Source of the DNA: Dactylosporangium sucinum
GTDB lineage: Bacteria > Actinomycetota > Actinomycetes > Mycobacteriales > Micromonosporaceae
Length of the DNA stretch: 47,651 nucleotides
Assembly: GCF_014647515.1 (NCBI RefSeq)
Contig: NZ_BMPI01000054.1
Location: 1-47,651, forward strand
Reading direction: 5' to 3'
This document shows positions 17,399 through 25,434 of this stretch, piece after piece; the first letter of the stretch is position 1, and the number at the start of each line of letters is the position of its first letter. The notes under the pieces are model-generated. The model worked only from the letters and a program-made list of their open reading frames with translations, ran no database searches and was not told where the DNA came from. A program made the translations under genes and the position numbers.

Positions 17399-18478
17399 GT
17401 GTCCCAGCAACGAACCCCCAACGGCCGGCCGCGCTCCGCCGGTCGCCCCACGCTCGACGAGGTCGCCTTACGGGCCGGCGTCGGGCGTGGCACCGTGTCG
17501 CGCGTGGTGAACGGATCGCCGCAGGTGAGCCCCGAGGCTCGCGCCGCGGTCCAGAAGGCGATCGACGAGCTCGGCTACGTCCCGAACCGGGCCGCCCGCG
17601 CGCTCGTCACGCAGCGCACCGACTCGGTCGCGCTCGTCGTGTCGGAGTCGGGGGAGCGGGTCTTCGGCGAGCCGTTCTTCGCCGGCGTCGTGCGCGGCAT
17701 CAGCTCGGCGCTCGCCGAGACCCAGCTGCAGCTGTGGCTCGCGATGGCCCAGTCGCCGGCCGAGCGGCAGCGGGTCGAGCACCACCTCACCAACCAGCAC
17801 GTCGACGGCGTGATGCTGCTGTCGCTGCACGACGCCGACCCACTGCCGGAGCTGCTGGAGCGGCGCGGGCTGCCGGTCGTGCTCGGCGGCCGGCCGGCCC
17901 AGATGCTCGCCGACGACGAGCAGCTGAACTTCACCGCCCAGTTGTCGCAGCTGTCGTACGTCGACGCCGACAACGAGGGCGGCGCGCGGATCGCGGTCGG
18001 GCACCTGCTCGACCGGCAGCGCCGCCGGATCGCGGCCATCGCCGGGCCGCAGGACATGGCCGTGGGCGTCTCCCGGCTCACCGGCTACCGCGAGGCGATC
18101 GAGCGCGCGGGGCTCCCGGTCGACGAGCGGCTCATCGCGTACGGCGACTTCTCCGAGGTCAGCGGGGAGCTCGCGGTGCGCGAGCTGCTGGAGCGCAGCC
18201 CCGACGTCGACGCGGTGTTCGCCGCCTCGGACCTCATGGCGGTCGGCGCGCTGCGGGCGCTGCGCGAGCTCGGCAAGCGGGTGCCGGAGGACGTGGCGCT
18301 GGTCGGCTTCGACGACACGGCGATCGCCCGGCAGACCGACCCGCCGCTGACCACCGTCCACCAGCCGGTCGAGGCGATGGGGCGGGAGATGGCGCGGCTG
18401 CTCATCGCCCGCATCGCCGGCGCGGCGTCCTCGTCGGTGATGGTGGAGACCCACCTGGTCCGGAGAGCCTCGGCTTAG
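17399..18478 (+). CDS. Second CebR-like LacI-family regulator
   Basis: LacI-family regulator, 359 aa, strongly similar to the first regulator over its whole length. The helix-turn-helix GVGRGTVSRVVNGSPQVSPE and the hinge region differ by only a few residues, so both probably bind the same boxes. It has an N-terminal extension of about 14 residues and a small insertion in the sensor domain (QLNFTAQLSQLS). GTG at 17399 follows a GAGG at short distance and a CACAAT -10-like hexamer, so it may have its own promoter and a near-leaderless start. It looks like a tandem duplicate flanking the phosphorylase gene. Ligand may differ from that of the first copy. Confidence 0.88.
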   Translation: MSQQRTPNGRPRSAGRPTLDEVALRAGVGRGTVSRVVNGSPQVSPEARAAVQKAIDELGYVPNRAARALVTQRTDSVALVVSESGERVFGEPFFAGVVRGISSALAETQLQLWLAMAQSPAERQRVEHHLTNQHVDGVMLLSLHDADPLPELLERRGLPVVLGGRPAQMLADDEQLNFTAQLSQLSYVDADNEGGARIAVGHLLDRQRRRIAAIAGPQDMAVGVSRLTGYREAIERAGLPVDERLIAYGDFSEVSGELAVRELLERSPDVDAVFAASDLMAVGALRALRELGKRVPEDVALVGFDDTAIARQTDPPLTTVHQPVEAMGREMARLLIARIAGAASSSVMVETHLVRRASA

Positions 18479-18543
18479 CGGCCGGTGGATCCGGTCCGTC
18501 GGCATGATCGCTTCCGGCCTGGTGGCTCTCTAGGCTCCTGGTC

Positions 18544-19326
18544 ATGATCGTCTCACGCCGGAGCCTGCTCGCCGTCCCGCTGCTCGGTCTGCTCGCGGCC
18601 TGTGGCGACGACTCGTCGCCGTCCGCTCCGGCGGGGTCGTCGGGCGCCGCGGCGGCGCCGCCGAAGACGCCGTTCAAGGACCCGCATCCGCTCCTGATCA
18701 CCTTCTCGGGCACGAAGGTCAAGGACTACGTCAGCGAATACGTGCCGGACATGTCGCTCACGGCGGATATGTCCAACGGGAGCCCGCGCCTGGAGGCGGA
18801 CAAGCAGGAGTTGGACCGGTTCGTCGCGTTCCTCGGGACCAAGGGGGTCTCGTCGAACGCCTTCTTCGGGGCCGGCGGAGTCGAGCGCGTGCTGAATCTG
18901 CGGTACCCCATGGGCAGCGGACTGGAGCACGAGGTGAGCCTGGCGCTGGCCATCGCGGCGAAGGCCCTCGGCGTGAAGTCCGACGAGCTCAACCCGCCGA
19001 AGGCCGGCGTGCCGTTCGTCGACGTCGTCACCCAGGCGCAGCTCAACGCCGACAACAAGCTCGCCAGCACGATCCAGTACCTCGACGACGCCAACGACAC
19101 GCTCGGCTTCACGGAGACCGCGACGGTCGACCGCCCGTACGTCTTCATCGGCAAGGGCGGCCAGGTCCTCTCGACGCCATCGGAGTTGAAGGCCTCGCAG
19201 ACGCGCCGGTTGTACATCGACGCCGAGCGCATGGTCGAGCTTCAGCGGCGAGCGGGGATGCGCCGCTGGATCGGCCCCGACACCCTGCTCCAGGCGCTGG
19301 GAGAGCTGCACGACACGCTGCGCTGA
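18544..19326 (+). CDS. Predicted lipoprotein of unknown function
   Basis: Secreted lipoprotein, 260 aa. A short signal sequence MIVSRRSLLAVPLLGLLAAC ends in a lipobox with Cys20. A Ser/Ala/Pro linker (to about residue 45) then leads to a globular domain I do not recognise. Conspicuous segments are LGTKGVSSNAFFGAGG and RPYVFIGKGGQV. A TAGGCT hexamer lies 7 nt before the ATG with no Shine-Dalgarno, suggesting a leaderless mRNA. Located between a regulator and a small membrane protein, with no functional clue from context. Confidence 0.75.
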   Translation: MIVSRRSLLAVPLLGLLAACGDDSSPSAPAGSSGAAAAPPKTPFKDPHPLLITFSGTKVKDYVSEYVPDMSLTADMSNGSPRLEADKQELDRFVAFLGTKGVSSNAFFGAGGVERVLNLRYPMGSGLEHEVSLALAIAAKALGVKSDELNPPKAGVPFVDVVTQAQLNADNKLASTIQYLDDANDTLGFTETATVDRPYVFIGKGGQVLSTPSELKASQTRRLYIDAERMVELQRRAGMRRWIGPDTLLQALGELHDTLR

Positions 19327-19379
19327 CGGGTTTGTGGATCTCGGCCGCCGGGCACCTCGGTTACCGGAGGAGGTGGCTG

Positions 19380-19811
19380 ATGAGCTCACAGTGGAGAAAG
19401 GGACGACGGCGCGCGGAGAGCGTGGCCGAGGACGCGTGGGACTACCTGCGCGCCGCGGTCGGCTCCGCGTCCGACACCGCCCGCTCGGTCGGCGGCACGG
19501 TCCGGCACCGGGCGTCCGACTTGGCGGACGAGGCGACGAACCGGTACGACGCGGCGTCCGACCGCGTCGGCTCGGCGGCGGACGAGGCGTGGCGGCGCGC
19601 GAACCTGGCGCTCGACGCGCTGTCGGGCCGCCGGCCGCGCAAGCCGTGGGGCTGGATCGCGGTGGCGGTCCTGGGCGGCGTCGCGGTCGGCTGGGCCGTG
19701 GCGGCCTCGGCCCCGAAAGCGATCAGCGCGGCGGCCGACCGGTTCGCCGCGGACGAGCCGGACGAGATCCCCCCCGACACGACGACGGCGTACGACACGC
19801 CGGCCGTGTGA
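19380..19811 (+). CDS. Small protein with one membrane segment and apolipoprotein-like helix
   Basis: Protein of 143 aa, function unknown. Residues 1-90 are an amphipathic, Ala/Asp/Arg-rich helix with SASDTARSVGG and SDLADEATNRYDAASDR repeats, reminiscent of stress-related LEA/YtxH-like helices. One membrane segment (WGWIAVAVLGGVAVGWAVAA) follows, then a short acidic tail. GGAGGAGG upstream supports the ATG at 19380. It could be a membrane-anchored envelope stress protein, but that is a guess from composition. Confidence 0.7.
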   Translation: MSSQWRKGRRRAESVAEDAWDYLRAAVGSASDTARSVGGTVRHRASDLADEATNRYDAASDRVGSAADEAWRRANLALDALSGRRPRKPWGWIAVAVLGGVAVGWAVAASAPKAISAAADRFAADEPDEIPPDTTTAYDTPAV

Positions 19812-19817
19812 CGTCCG

Positions 19818-19915
19818 CCCCCAAACGCGTCGATCTTGCAGTTGTGGTGCCTGACAAACCCGGACATCTTGGGAGTGTCGCGGCACCACAACTGCAAGAT
19901 CGACGCGTTTGGGGG
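19818..19915. repeat. Dispersed inverted repeat, family A copy 2 (34-bp perfect arms)
   Basis: Perfect 34-bp arms (19818-19851 and 19882-19915) with a 30-nt loop. The inner 20 bp equal the family A arm GATCTTGCAGTTGTGGTGCC; the outer 14 bp (CCCCCAAACGCGTC) are special to this copy. It sits between convergent genes, so it could act as a two-way terminator. Confidence 0.92.
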
Positions 19916-19923
19916 GCCCGGGG

Positions 19924-21180
19924 TTAGGAGTACTTGCGGAGTTCGCGCCTTGCTAGGGAGGCCTTGTGGACCTCGTCGGGGCCGTCCGCCAGGCGCAGCG
20001 TGCGGGCCTGGGACCATAGCGCGGCCAAGGGCGTGTCCTGGCTGACGCCCGCGGCGCCGTAGCCCTGGATCGCCTTGTCGATGACCCACTCGGCCATCGC
20101 CGGCACCGCGATCTTGATCGCCTGGATCTCGGTGTGGGCGCCCTTGTTGCCGACCTCGTCCATCAGCCAGGCCGTCTTGAGCACGAGCAGGCGGGCCTGC
20201 TCGATGCGCACCCGGGACTCGGCGATCCACTCCTGGATCACGCCCTGCTCGGCGAGCGGCCGGCCGAACGCCACGCGCTGGCTGACCCGGCCGCAGAGCA
20301 GTTCCAGCGCCCGCTCGGCCATGCCGATCAGGCGCATGCAGTGGTGGATGCGGCCGGGGCCGAGCCGCGCCTGCGCGATCGCGAAGCCCGAGCCCTCCTC
20401 GGCGATCAGCGAATCCAACGGGACGCGGACGTCCTCGAAGACGATCTCGGCGTGGCCGCCGTGGGCGCCGTCGGTGTAGCCGAAGACGTGCATGCCGCGC
20501 CGGACGGTGATGCCGGGGGTGTCGCGGGGGACGCAGATCATCGACTGCTGGCGGTGGCGCTCGGCCGCCGGGTCGCTCTTGCCCATGACGATGAACAGCG
20601 CACAGTTGGGGTTCATCGCGCCGGACGACCACCACTTACGGCCGTTGATGACGTACCCGTCGCCGTCGCGCACGATGCTCGTCGAGATGTTCGTCGCGTC
20701 GGAGGAGGCGACATCCGGCTCGGTCATGCAGAACGCGGAGCGGATCTGGCCCTCCAGCAGCGGCTTGAGCCAGCGGTCCTGCTGCTCCGGCGAGCCGAAC
20801 TGGGCCAGCACCTCCATGTTGCCCGTGTCGGGCGCCGCGCAGTTGAGCGCCTCGGGGGCCAGGTGCGGGCTGTGGCCGGTGATCTCGGCCAGCGGCGCGT
20901 ACTGCAGGTTGGTCAGCCCCGCGCCGTCCCGGCTGCCGCCCCGACCACCCGCCCCTGGATCGAGCTCCGCGCTGACCTTATCGGGCAGGAAGAGGTTCCA
21001 GAGGCCCCGGTCGCGCGCCGAGCGCTTGAGGCCCTCGATCACCGGCGGTCGGGCCCACGGGTCGTCGAGCTCCTGGAGCTGGCGCTCGAAGACGTGCTCC
21101 GCGGGGTACACCTCCTCCTCCATGAAATCGGTGAGCCGTTCGTGGAGCTCGGCCGTGCGGGTGTCGAAGCGGAAATCCAT
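19924..21180 (-). CDS. Acyl-CoA dehydrogenase, ACAD10/11-like
   Basis: FAD-dependent acyl-CoA dehydrogenase of 418 aa. It has the three-domain layout: helical N terminus, FAD-binding middle (AFCMTEPDVASSDATN, then GRKWWSSGA) and C-terminal helical domain (RVAFGRPLAEQG, IQGYGAAGVSQDTPLA). The start overlaps the stop of the kinase-like gene by one base. In mammals an APH-like kinase is fused to such a dehydrogenase (ACAD10/11), and in Pseudomonas LvaA and LvaC act in sequence on 4-hydroxyacyl-CoA. The pair here probably does the same. A long-chain 2-methyl substrate role cannot be excluded. Confidence 0.9.
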   Translation of the reverse strand: MDFRFDTRTAELHERLTDFMEEEVYPAEHVFERQLQELDDPWARPPVIEGLKRSARDRGLWNLFLPDKVSAELDPGAGGRGGSRDGAGLTNLQYAPLAEITGHSPHLAPEALNCAAPDTGNMEVLAQFGSPEQQDRWLKPLLEGQIRSAFCMTEPDVASSDATNISTSIVRDGDGYVINGRKWWSSGAMNPNCALFIVMGKSDPAAERHRQQSMICVPRDTPGITVRRGMHVFGYTDGAHGGHAEIVFEDVRVPLDSLIAEEGSGFAIAQARLGPGRIHHCMRLIGMAERALELLCGRVSQRVAFGRPLAEQGVIQEWIAESRVRIEQARLLVLKTAWLMDEVGNKGAHTEIQAIKIAVPAMAEWVIDKAIQGYGAAGVSQDTPLAALWSQARTLRLADGPDEVHKASLARRELRKYS

Positions 21181-22202
21181 CAGCTCTCTCCGTTGATCGC
21201 TGCGATGCCGTGTTCCAGCAGGGGCAGGACCAGCTCGCCGATCTGGTCGAAGCCGGCGCCGACCGTCTGGCCCTGCAGGAAGCGGAAGTGGATGCCTTCG
21301 AGCACGCCGGCGAGCTTGTAGCAGGCCAGCGCGACGTACCAGTGCAGGTCCTCGCCGATCGGGGCGCTCTGGGCGTACCGCTGGAGCAGCTCCGCACCGG
21401 ACGGGAACCCGGCGTCGGCGCCCAGCCCGTCGGCGATCGGGTTCTGGGCGACCTTCAGCTCGTTGAGCACGGTCCAGTACGCCAGCAGCAGCCCGAGGTC
21501 GGTCAGCGGGTCGCCGATCGTCGCCATCTCCCAGTCGAGGACGGCCGCGACGCGCAGCGTCCCGGGGTCGACGATGAGGTTGTCGAGCCGGTAGTCCCCG
21601 TGCACGATGCCGGTGCGCGGGCTGGCCGGGATCGCGGCGACCAGCCGCTCGCGGAGCCGGTCGGCGTCGGGCAGCTCGCGGCTGCGGGACTTCTCCAGCT
21701 GGCCGGTCCAGCGCCGGACCTGCCGCTCCAGGAAGCCCTCGGGCCGGCCGAACTCGCCCAGGCCGGCCGCCGCGTAGTCGACCTGGTGCAGCTCGGCCAG
21801 CGTGTCCATCATCGCGAAGGCGACCGCGCGGCGGTTCTCGTCGCCGAGCGGGTCGGTCTGCGAGCGGTGCCGCAGCACGACGCCCGGCACGCGGGCCATC
21901 AGGTAGAACGGCGCGCCGAGCACGTCCGGGTCCGCGCAGAGCAGCAGCGCCTCCGGCACCGGCACCGCGGTCGAGCCCAGGGCGGAGATCACCCGGAACT
22001 CGCGCGACATGTCGTGGGCGGTGGCGAGCACATGGCCGAGCGGGGGACGGCGCAGCACGAAGACCTGGTTCAGGATGTACGTCAGGTTCGACCGCCCACC
22101 GGCCACCAGCTCCGCGGTCAGCGGGGCGCTGACCAGGCCGGGAGCCTTGGCGTCCAGGTATGCCTGCAGGCGTTCGAGGTCGAGACCGGGCGGGGTGGTC
22201 AT
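21180..22202 (-). CDS. APH/ChoK-family kinase paired with acyl-CoA dehydrogenase
   Basis: Kinase-fold protein of 340 aa. The nucleotide-loop region is AGGRSNLTY, the catalytic Brenner motif is HGDYRLDN (201-208) and the metal-binding Asp lies in VLDWEMATIGDP (D223). It resembles the N-terminal half of ACAD10/11 more than antibiotic kinases, and the adjacent dehydrogenase confirms this. Likely role: phosphorylate the 4-hydroxyl of a hydroxyacyl-CoA so that the phosphate can be eliminated and the chain oxidised. ATG at 22202 lies 6 nt after a candidate -10, with a perfect TTGACA upstream, so the message may be leaderless. Antibiotic resistance is unlikely. Confidence 0.88.
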   Translation of the reverse strand: MTTPPGLDLERLQAYLDAKAPGLVSAPLTAELVAGGRSNLTYILNQVFVLRRPPLGHVLATAHDMSREFRVISALGSTAVPVPEALLLCADPDVLGAPFYLMARVPGVVLRHRSQTDPLGDENRRAVAFAMMDTLAELHQVDYAAAGLGEFGRPEGFLERQVRRWTGQLEKSRSRELPDADRLRERLVAAIPASPRTGIVHGDYRLDNLIVDPGTLRVAAVLDWEMATIGDPLTDLGLLLAYWTVLNELKVAQNPIADGLGADAGFPSGAELLQRYAQSAPIGEDLHWYVALACYKLAGVLEGIHFRFLQGQTVGAGFDQIGELVLPLLEHGIAAINGES

Positions 22203-22208
22203 CGGATC

Positions 22209-22239
22209 AGTCCATGGGTGAGACACATTCTCTGTCAAG
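22209..22239 (-). promoter_or_regulatory. Predicted promoter of the kinase-dehydrogenase operon
   Basis: On the minus strand TTGACA (22239-22234), 19-bp spacer, TGGACT (22214-22209), then 6 nt to the ATG. The -35 is perfect, the -10 weak. The geometry implies transcription starting at or near the start codon. Confidence 0.5.
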
Positions 22240-22413
22240 CGTGCCTCGCCCATTTGTGAGGAATGCCCGGCTCTCCAAACGTTCCGGCATCGACACCGCT
22301 GCGAAACGACGCGGAAACCGGCCGTCGGCAACCTGTTCGTGTACCGGAGAACAAAGGCGTACACCAACGGCGGCGTACAACCTCAGGACCAGGACGAACG
22401 GGAGGTCGACTCG

Positions 22414-23187
22414 ATGCTGTTGCGGCTGAGGGTTGCACTGCCCGACCGTCCCGGCTCACTCGGGCAGGTTGCCCGGACGCTGGGTGTGGTCGGTGCCGAC
22501 ATCGTTTCGGTGGTAGTGCTGGAGCGGGTCGGCGGCCGTGCGGTGGACGACTTCACTGTGGTGTGGCCGGCTTCGGCTCCCGTCGATCGTGTGCTCACCG
22601 GACTCGCGGCGATCCCAGGCGTTCGCGTGGACGGTGTGTGGCGCGGCACGGAGCTGTCGGAGCCGAGCAGCGGCCGCGAGGTCGCGCTCATCGGACAGGT
22701 GGCGGCGAACCCGGAGCACGGCCTGGCAACGGTCGTGGACGCGGCTCCCGCCCTGTTCGGAGCGGACTGGGCGGTCGCGATCCAGATCGGATCCGACTGG
22801 GCGGGCGGCGGCGCGCGCGCCCAGGCATGGTCCGAGTCCTCGGTGATCTGCGCCAGCTGGCGCGCTCCGGTTGTCCCCCCACAGGTGGACATCGCACCAC
22901 TCCGGCCCCGCGCGATCAGCGCAGCTGACGGCATTCATCTTGCTGTCGCGCCTTTTCAGCGTGCAGGCCTGGTCCTTGTTGTCGCCCGCGGCGGGGCGGA
23001 CGGCGACGCTGGAGCACCACCCTTCCACGGTTCCGAGGTGGAACGGCTGGCGCAGATGGTCGGTGCAACGGCATCGGTGCTGGGGGAACGGCTGGCGGGG
23101 CCCGGCTTGGCGGAGCCGGGTAAGGCGGGTGGCTCCGTTGCCGGAGCCCCCGCGCCCGCCGGCACAAGTTCTTCATGGGCGGCCTAG
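22414..23187 (+). CDS. ACT-domain protein with GAF-like C-terminal region
   Basis: Predicted amino-acid-binding regulatory protein, 257 aa. Residues 1-75 are an ACT domain (LLRLRVALPDRPGSLGQVAR, then GADIVSVVVLE and DDFTVVWP). The remainder, with GLATVVDAAPALFGADWAVA and GLVLVVARGG followed by a C-terminal helix SEVERLAQMVGATASVLG, looks like a GAF-type sensor fold. The tail is Gly/Ala/Pro-rich. GGAGG precedes the ATG at 22414. The next gene starts immediately after the TAG stop and encodes another ACT protein, so the two may form a hetero-oligomer. Ligand unknown. Confidence 0.8.
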   Translation: MLLRLRVALPDRPGSLGQVARTLGVVGADIVSVVVLERVGGRAVDDFTVVWPASAPVDRVLTGLAAIPGVRVDGVWRGTELSEPSSGREVALIGQVAANPEHGLATVVDAAPALFGADWAVAIQIGSDWAGGGARAQAWSESSVICASWRAPVVPPQVDIAPLRPRAISAADGIHLAVAPFQRAGLVLVVARGGADGDAGAPPFHGSEVERLAQMVGATASVLGERLAGPGLAEPGKAGGSVAGAPAPAGTSSSWAA

Positions 23188-23721
23188 ATGACGCTGTGGC
23201 GGGTCCGGGCCACGGTCGACGACCGGCCCGGCTTCCTCTCCGTGCTCACCGCGAGCCTCGCGCTGCGGAAGATCAACATTCTCTCCGTCCAGGTCCACAC
23301 GACCGAGTCCGGCGCCGTCGACGACTTCCTCATCGACGCGCCTGACGAGCTCACCGAGGCGGACCTCGCCGCGGCGGTGCAGCGCGGCCGCGGCCGCGAC
23401 CCGTGGATCGCCCGGGCCGACGTGCGCGGCCTCATCGACGAGCCGACCCGGGTGCTGGCGCTCGCGACCAAGGTGCTCGACGAGTCGGCGACGCTGGAGG
23501 AGGCCATCGCGGCGCTGCTCGGCGACTGTGACATCTCCTGGCGGGCCGACACGTCGACCGGGACCGCGGGCTTCACCGAGACCGGCATGCAGCTGGCCGA
23601 CCCGGCGGGCGGGACGCTGTACGTGCGGCGGCACGCGCCGGCCTTCACGCCGGCCGAGTACGCGCGGGCCCAGGCGCTGGTGGCGCTGGCCCGGGTGGCG
23701 GGCAAGCGCGCCGCCGCCTGA
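23188..23721 (+). CDS. ACT-domain protein
   Basis: Second ACT protein of the pair, 177 aa. The ACT fold is at 1-75 (LWRVRATVDDRPGFLSVLTAS, ILSVQVHTTESGAVDDFLID). The C-terminal part (LYVRRHAPAFTPAEYARAQALVALARVAG) resembles a trimmed version of the GAF-like half of its neighbour, so the two genes may be ancient duplicates. ATG directly abuts the upstream stop, and a strong terminator follows 12 bp after its own stop. No enzyme domain is attached, so a sensing or allosteric role is likely. Confidence 0.8.
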   Translation: MTLWRVRATVDDRPGFLSVLTASLALRKINILSVQVHTTESGAVDDFLIDAPDELTEADLAAAVQRGRGRDPWIARADVRGLIDEPTRVLALATKVLDESATLEEAIAALLGDCDISWRADTSTGTAGFTETGMQLADPAGGTLYVRRHAPAFTPAEYARAQALVALARVAGKRAAA

Positions 23722-23733
23722 CGAACCTTCGAC

Positions 23734-23769
23734 AAAAGGCCGCTCCCCGTGCCGGGGGAGCGGCCTTTT
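23734..23769 (+). terminator. Rho-independent terminator
   Basis: AAAAGGCCGCTCCCC (23734-23748) pairs perfectly with the segment at 23755-23769, which ends in TTTT. The A-run before and T-run after make it usable in both directions. It separates the ACT pair from the cyd operon. Confidence 0.95.
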
Positions 23770-23792
23770 CGTGCTTGCGCAGGGTCGCGCGG

Positions 23793-23845
23793 CTACATGT
23801 AGACTGCCGACATGTTGGTTGGGTACATGTCGGGGGCCGACACGT
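23793..23845. promoter_or_regulatory. Phased ACATGT array upstream of cydA
   Basis: Three ACATGT hexamers begin at 23795, 23810 and 23825, exactly 15 bp apart. A near match, ACACGT, begins another 15 bp on at 23840 and includes the cydA GTG. The first is part of CTACATGTAG; the second and third form the inverted repeat CCGACATGT-N9-ACATGTCGG. This looks like an array of operator half-sites controlling cytochrome bd. No regulator gene is adjacent. Confidence 0.6.
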
Positions 23846-25094
23846 GAGCGCGTTGGAGTACGCCCGCCTGCAGTTCGCCCTGACGGCGTCGCTGCACTTC
23901 CTGTTCGTCATGCTCACCCTTGGGCTCGTCGTGATGGTAGCGATGATGCAGACGCGCTACGTGCGCACGGGGGATCCGGTGTATGGGCGGATGGCCCGCT
24001 TCTGGGGCCTGCTCTACGCGATCAACTACGCCGTGGGCATCGCCACCGGGCTGGTCATGGAGTTCCAGATCGGGCTGAACTGGAGCGGCCTGTCCCGGCT
24101 GACCGGCGACGTCTTCGGCGCGCCGCTCGCCCTGGAGACGCTCATCGCGTTCGTGCTGGAGTCGACGCTGCTCGGCATGTGGATCTTCGGCTGGGGCCGG
24201 CTTGGCAAGCGACTGCACCTGGCCCTGATCTGGGGCGTCGCCGCCACCGCCCTGCTGTCGGCCTTCTGGGTGATGGTCGCCAACGCCTTCCTCCAGCACC
24301 CGGTCGGCTACGCCCTCGACGCCGGCGGGACCGCGCGACTCACCGACTTCGGCGCGCTGCTCACCAACTCCTCCCTCTGGTTCTCCCTGGCGCACGCGGT
24401 GTTCGCCGCCATGGTCACCGGCGGCATGTTCCTGGCCGGCGTGAGCGCCTGGCACCTGCGCCGGAAGCAGGTCGACGACGTGTTCCGCCGCTCGCTGCGG
24501 CTCGGCCTGCGGTTCGCCGTCATCGGCACGTTCTTCACCATCGGCTTCGGCTACGCGCAGTTCGGCCCGATCGGCGCCAACCAGCCGACCAAGCTGGCCG
24601 GCGGCGAGGAGGCGCTCGCCCGGCAGGCCGAGTTCGCGGCCCGGTTCGGGCCGGGTGACTACCTGCCGGGCAACGCGGTCGGCGTTGCGCTCGGGCTGAT
24701 GATCAACATTGCCAACCTGCTGTTCCTGCTGCTGGTCATCGCGTGGGCGCTCACCGCCCGCGACACGATCGTCAAGCGCCGGTGGGCCCGGCCGATGCTC
24801 TGGGTGCTCACCGCCAGCATCCCGGTGCCGTATGTCGCCGCCATCGCCGGCTGGATCGTGCGCGAGGAGGGGCGGCAGCCGTGGGCCGTGTACGGGCTGC
24901 TGAAGACGGCCGACGCGGTCTCGCCGATGAGCGCCGGCGCGCTGCGCCTCTCGGCGATCGGCTTCACCGTGCTGCTCGCCGGGCTGGTGATCGTGGACTG
25001 GTGGCTGCTTGCCCGGGCGGCCCGGCGCGGTCCCGGCGACGAGTTCCTCCCGGCCGCCCCGGACTCGCCGCGACTGGCTGAGGTGGCGGCATGA
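23844..25094 (+). CDS. cydA: Cytochrome bd ubiquinol/menaquinol oxidase subunit I
   Basis: Subunit I of the cytochrome bd terminal oxidase, 416 aa, about nine membrane segments. The GRQPW quinol-loop signature is at 343-347, and the haem b595 ligand-type histidine is H18 (ASLHFLF). The loop is of the short type, as in many Gram-positive oxidases. It oxidises menaquinol and reduces oxygen to water at high affinity without proton pumping. The GTG start at 23844 has GGGGG upstream; an earlier in-frame start would run through the operator array. The stop TGA is contained in ATGA, the start of the first 86-bp repeat. Confidence 0.95.
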   Translation: MSALEYARLQFALTASLHFLFVMLTLGLVVMVAMMQTRYVRTGDPVYGRMARFWGLLYAINYAVGIATGLVMEFQIGLNWSGLSRLTGDVFGAPLALETLIAFVLESTLLGMWIFGWGRLGKRLHLALIWGVAATALLSAFWVMVANAFLQHPVGYALDAGGTARLTDFGALLTNSSLWFSLAHAVFAAMVTGGMFLAGVSAWHLRRKQVDDVFRRSLRLGLRFAVIGTFFTIGFGYAQFGPIGANQPTKLAGGEEALARQAEFAARFGPGDYLPGNAVGVALGLMINIANLLFLLLVIAWALTARDTIVKRRWARPMLWVLTASIPVPYVAAIAGWIVREEGRQPWAVYGLLKTADAVSPMSAGALRLSAIGFTVLLAGLVIVDWWLLARAARRGPGDEFLPAAPDSPRLAEVAA

Positions 25095-25434
25095 GCGGTT
25101 CCGGAGCGAAGCGGAGGAGGCCGCTCATCGTGGGCTCGGTGTGGGGCTCAGGCGGCCGGAGCGGAGCGGAGGACGCATGAGCGGTTCCGGAGCGAAGCGG
25201 AGGAGGCCGCTCATCGTGGGCTCGGTGTGGGGCTCAGGCGGCCGGAGCGGAGCGGAGGACGCATGAGCGGTTCCGGAGCGAAGCGGAGGAGGCCGCTCAT
25301 CGTGGGCTCGGTGTGGGGCTCAGGCGGCCGGAGCGGAGCGGAGGACGCATGAGCGGTTCCGGAGCGAAGCGGAGGAGGCCGCTCATCGTGGGCTCGGTGT
25401 GGGGCTCAGGCGGCCGGAGCGGAGCGGAGGGCGC
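25091..25434 (+). repeat. Four 86-bp tandem repeats encoding ATGA-linked 29-codon ORFs (family C)
   Basis: Four copies start at ATG 25091, 25177, 25263 and 25349. They are identical apart from one A-to-G change near the end of the last. Each carries an ORF of 29 codons (25091-25180, 25177-25266, 25263-25352, 25349-25438) starting MSGSGAKRRRPLIVG and ending in TGA that overlaps the next ATG as ATGA. The last overlaps the cydB ATG. GGAGCGGAGG lies 4 nt before each following ATG. Each ATG is inside a perfect 8-bp arm, ATGAGCGG pairing with CCGCTCAT, around the core CCGGAGCGAAGCGGAGG. The peptide is not hydrophobic, so it is not an obvious CydX. Confidence 0.95.

Noticed and set aside
18544..19326. 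Component of the cellobiose regulon
   Set aside because: No CebR box upstream and it appears to have its own leaderless promoter.
21180..22202. Aminoglycoside resistance gene
   Set aside because: The motif context and the coupled acyl-CoA dehydrogenase fit the ACAD10/11 kinase branch.
25091..25434. CRISPR array
   Set aside because: Units are 86 bp and contiguous, with no variable spacers and no cas genes.
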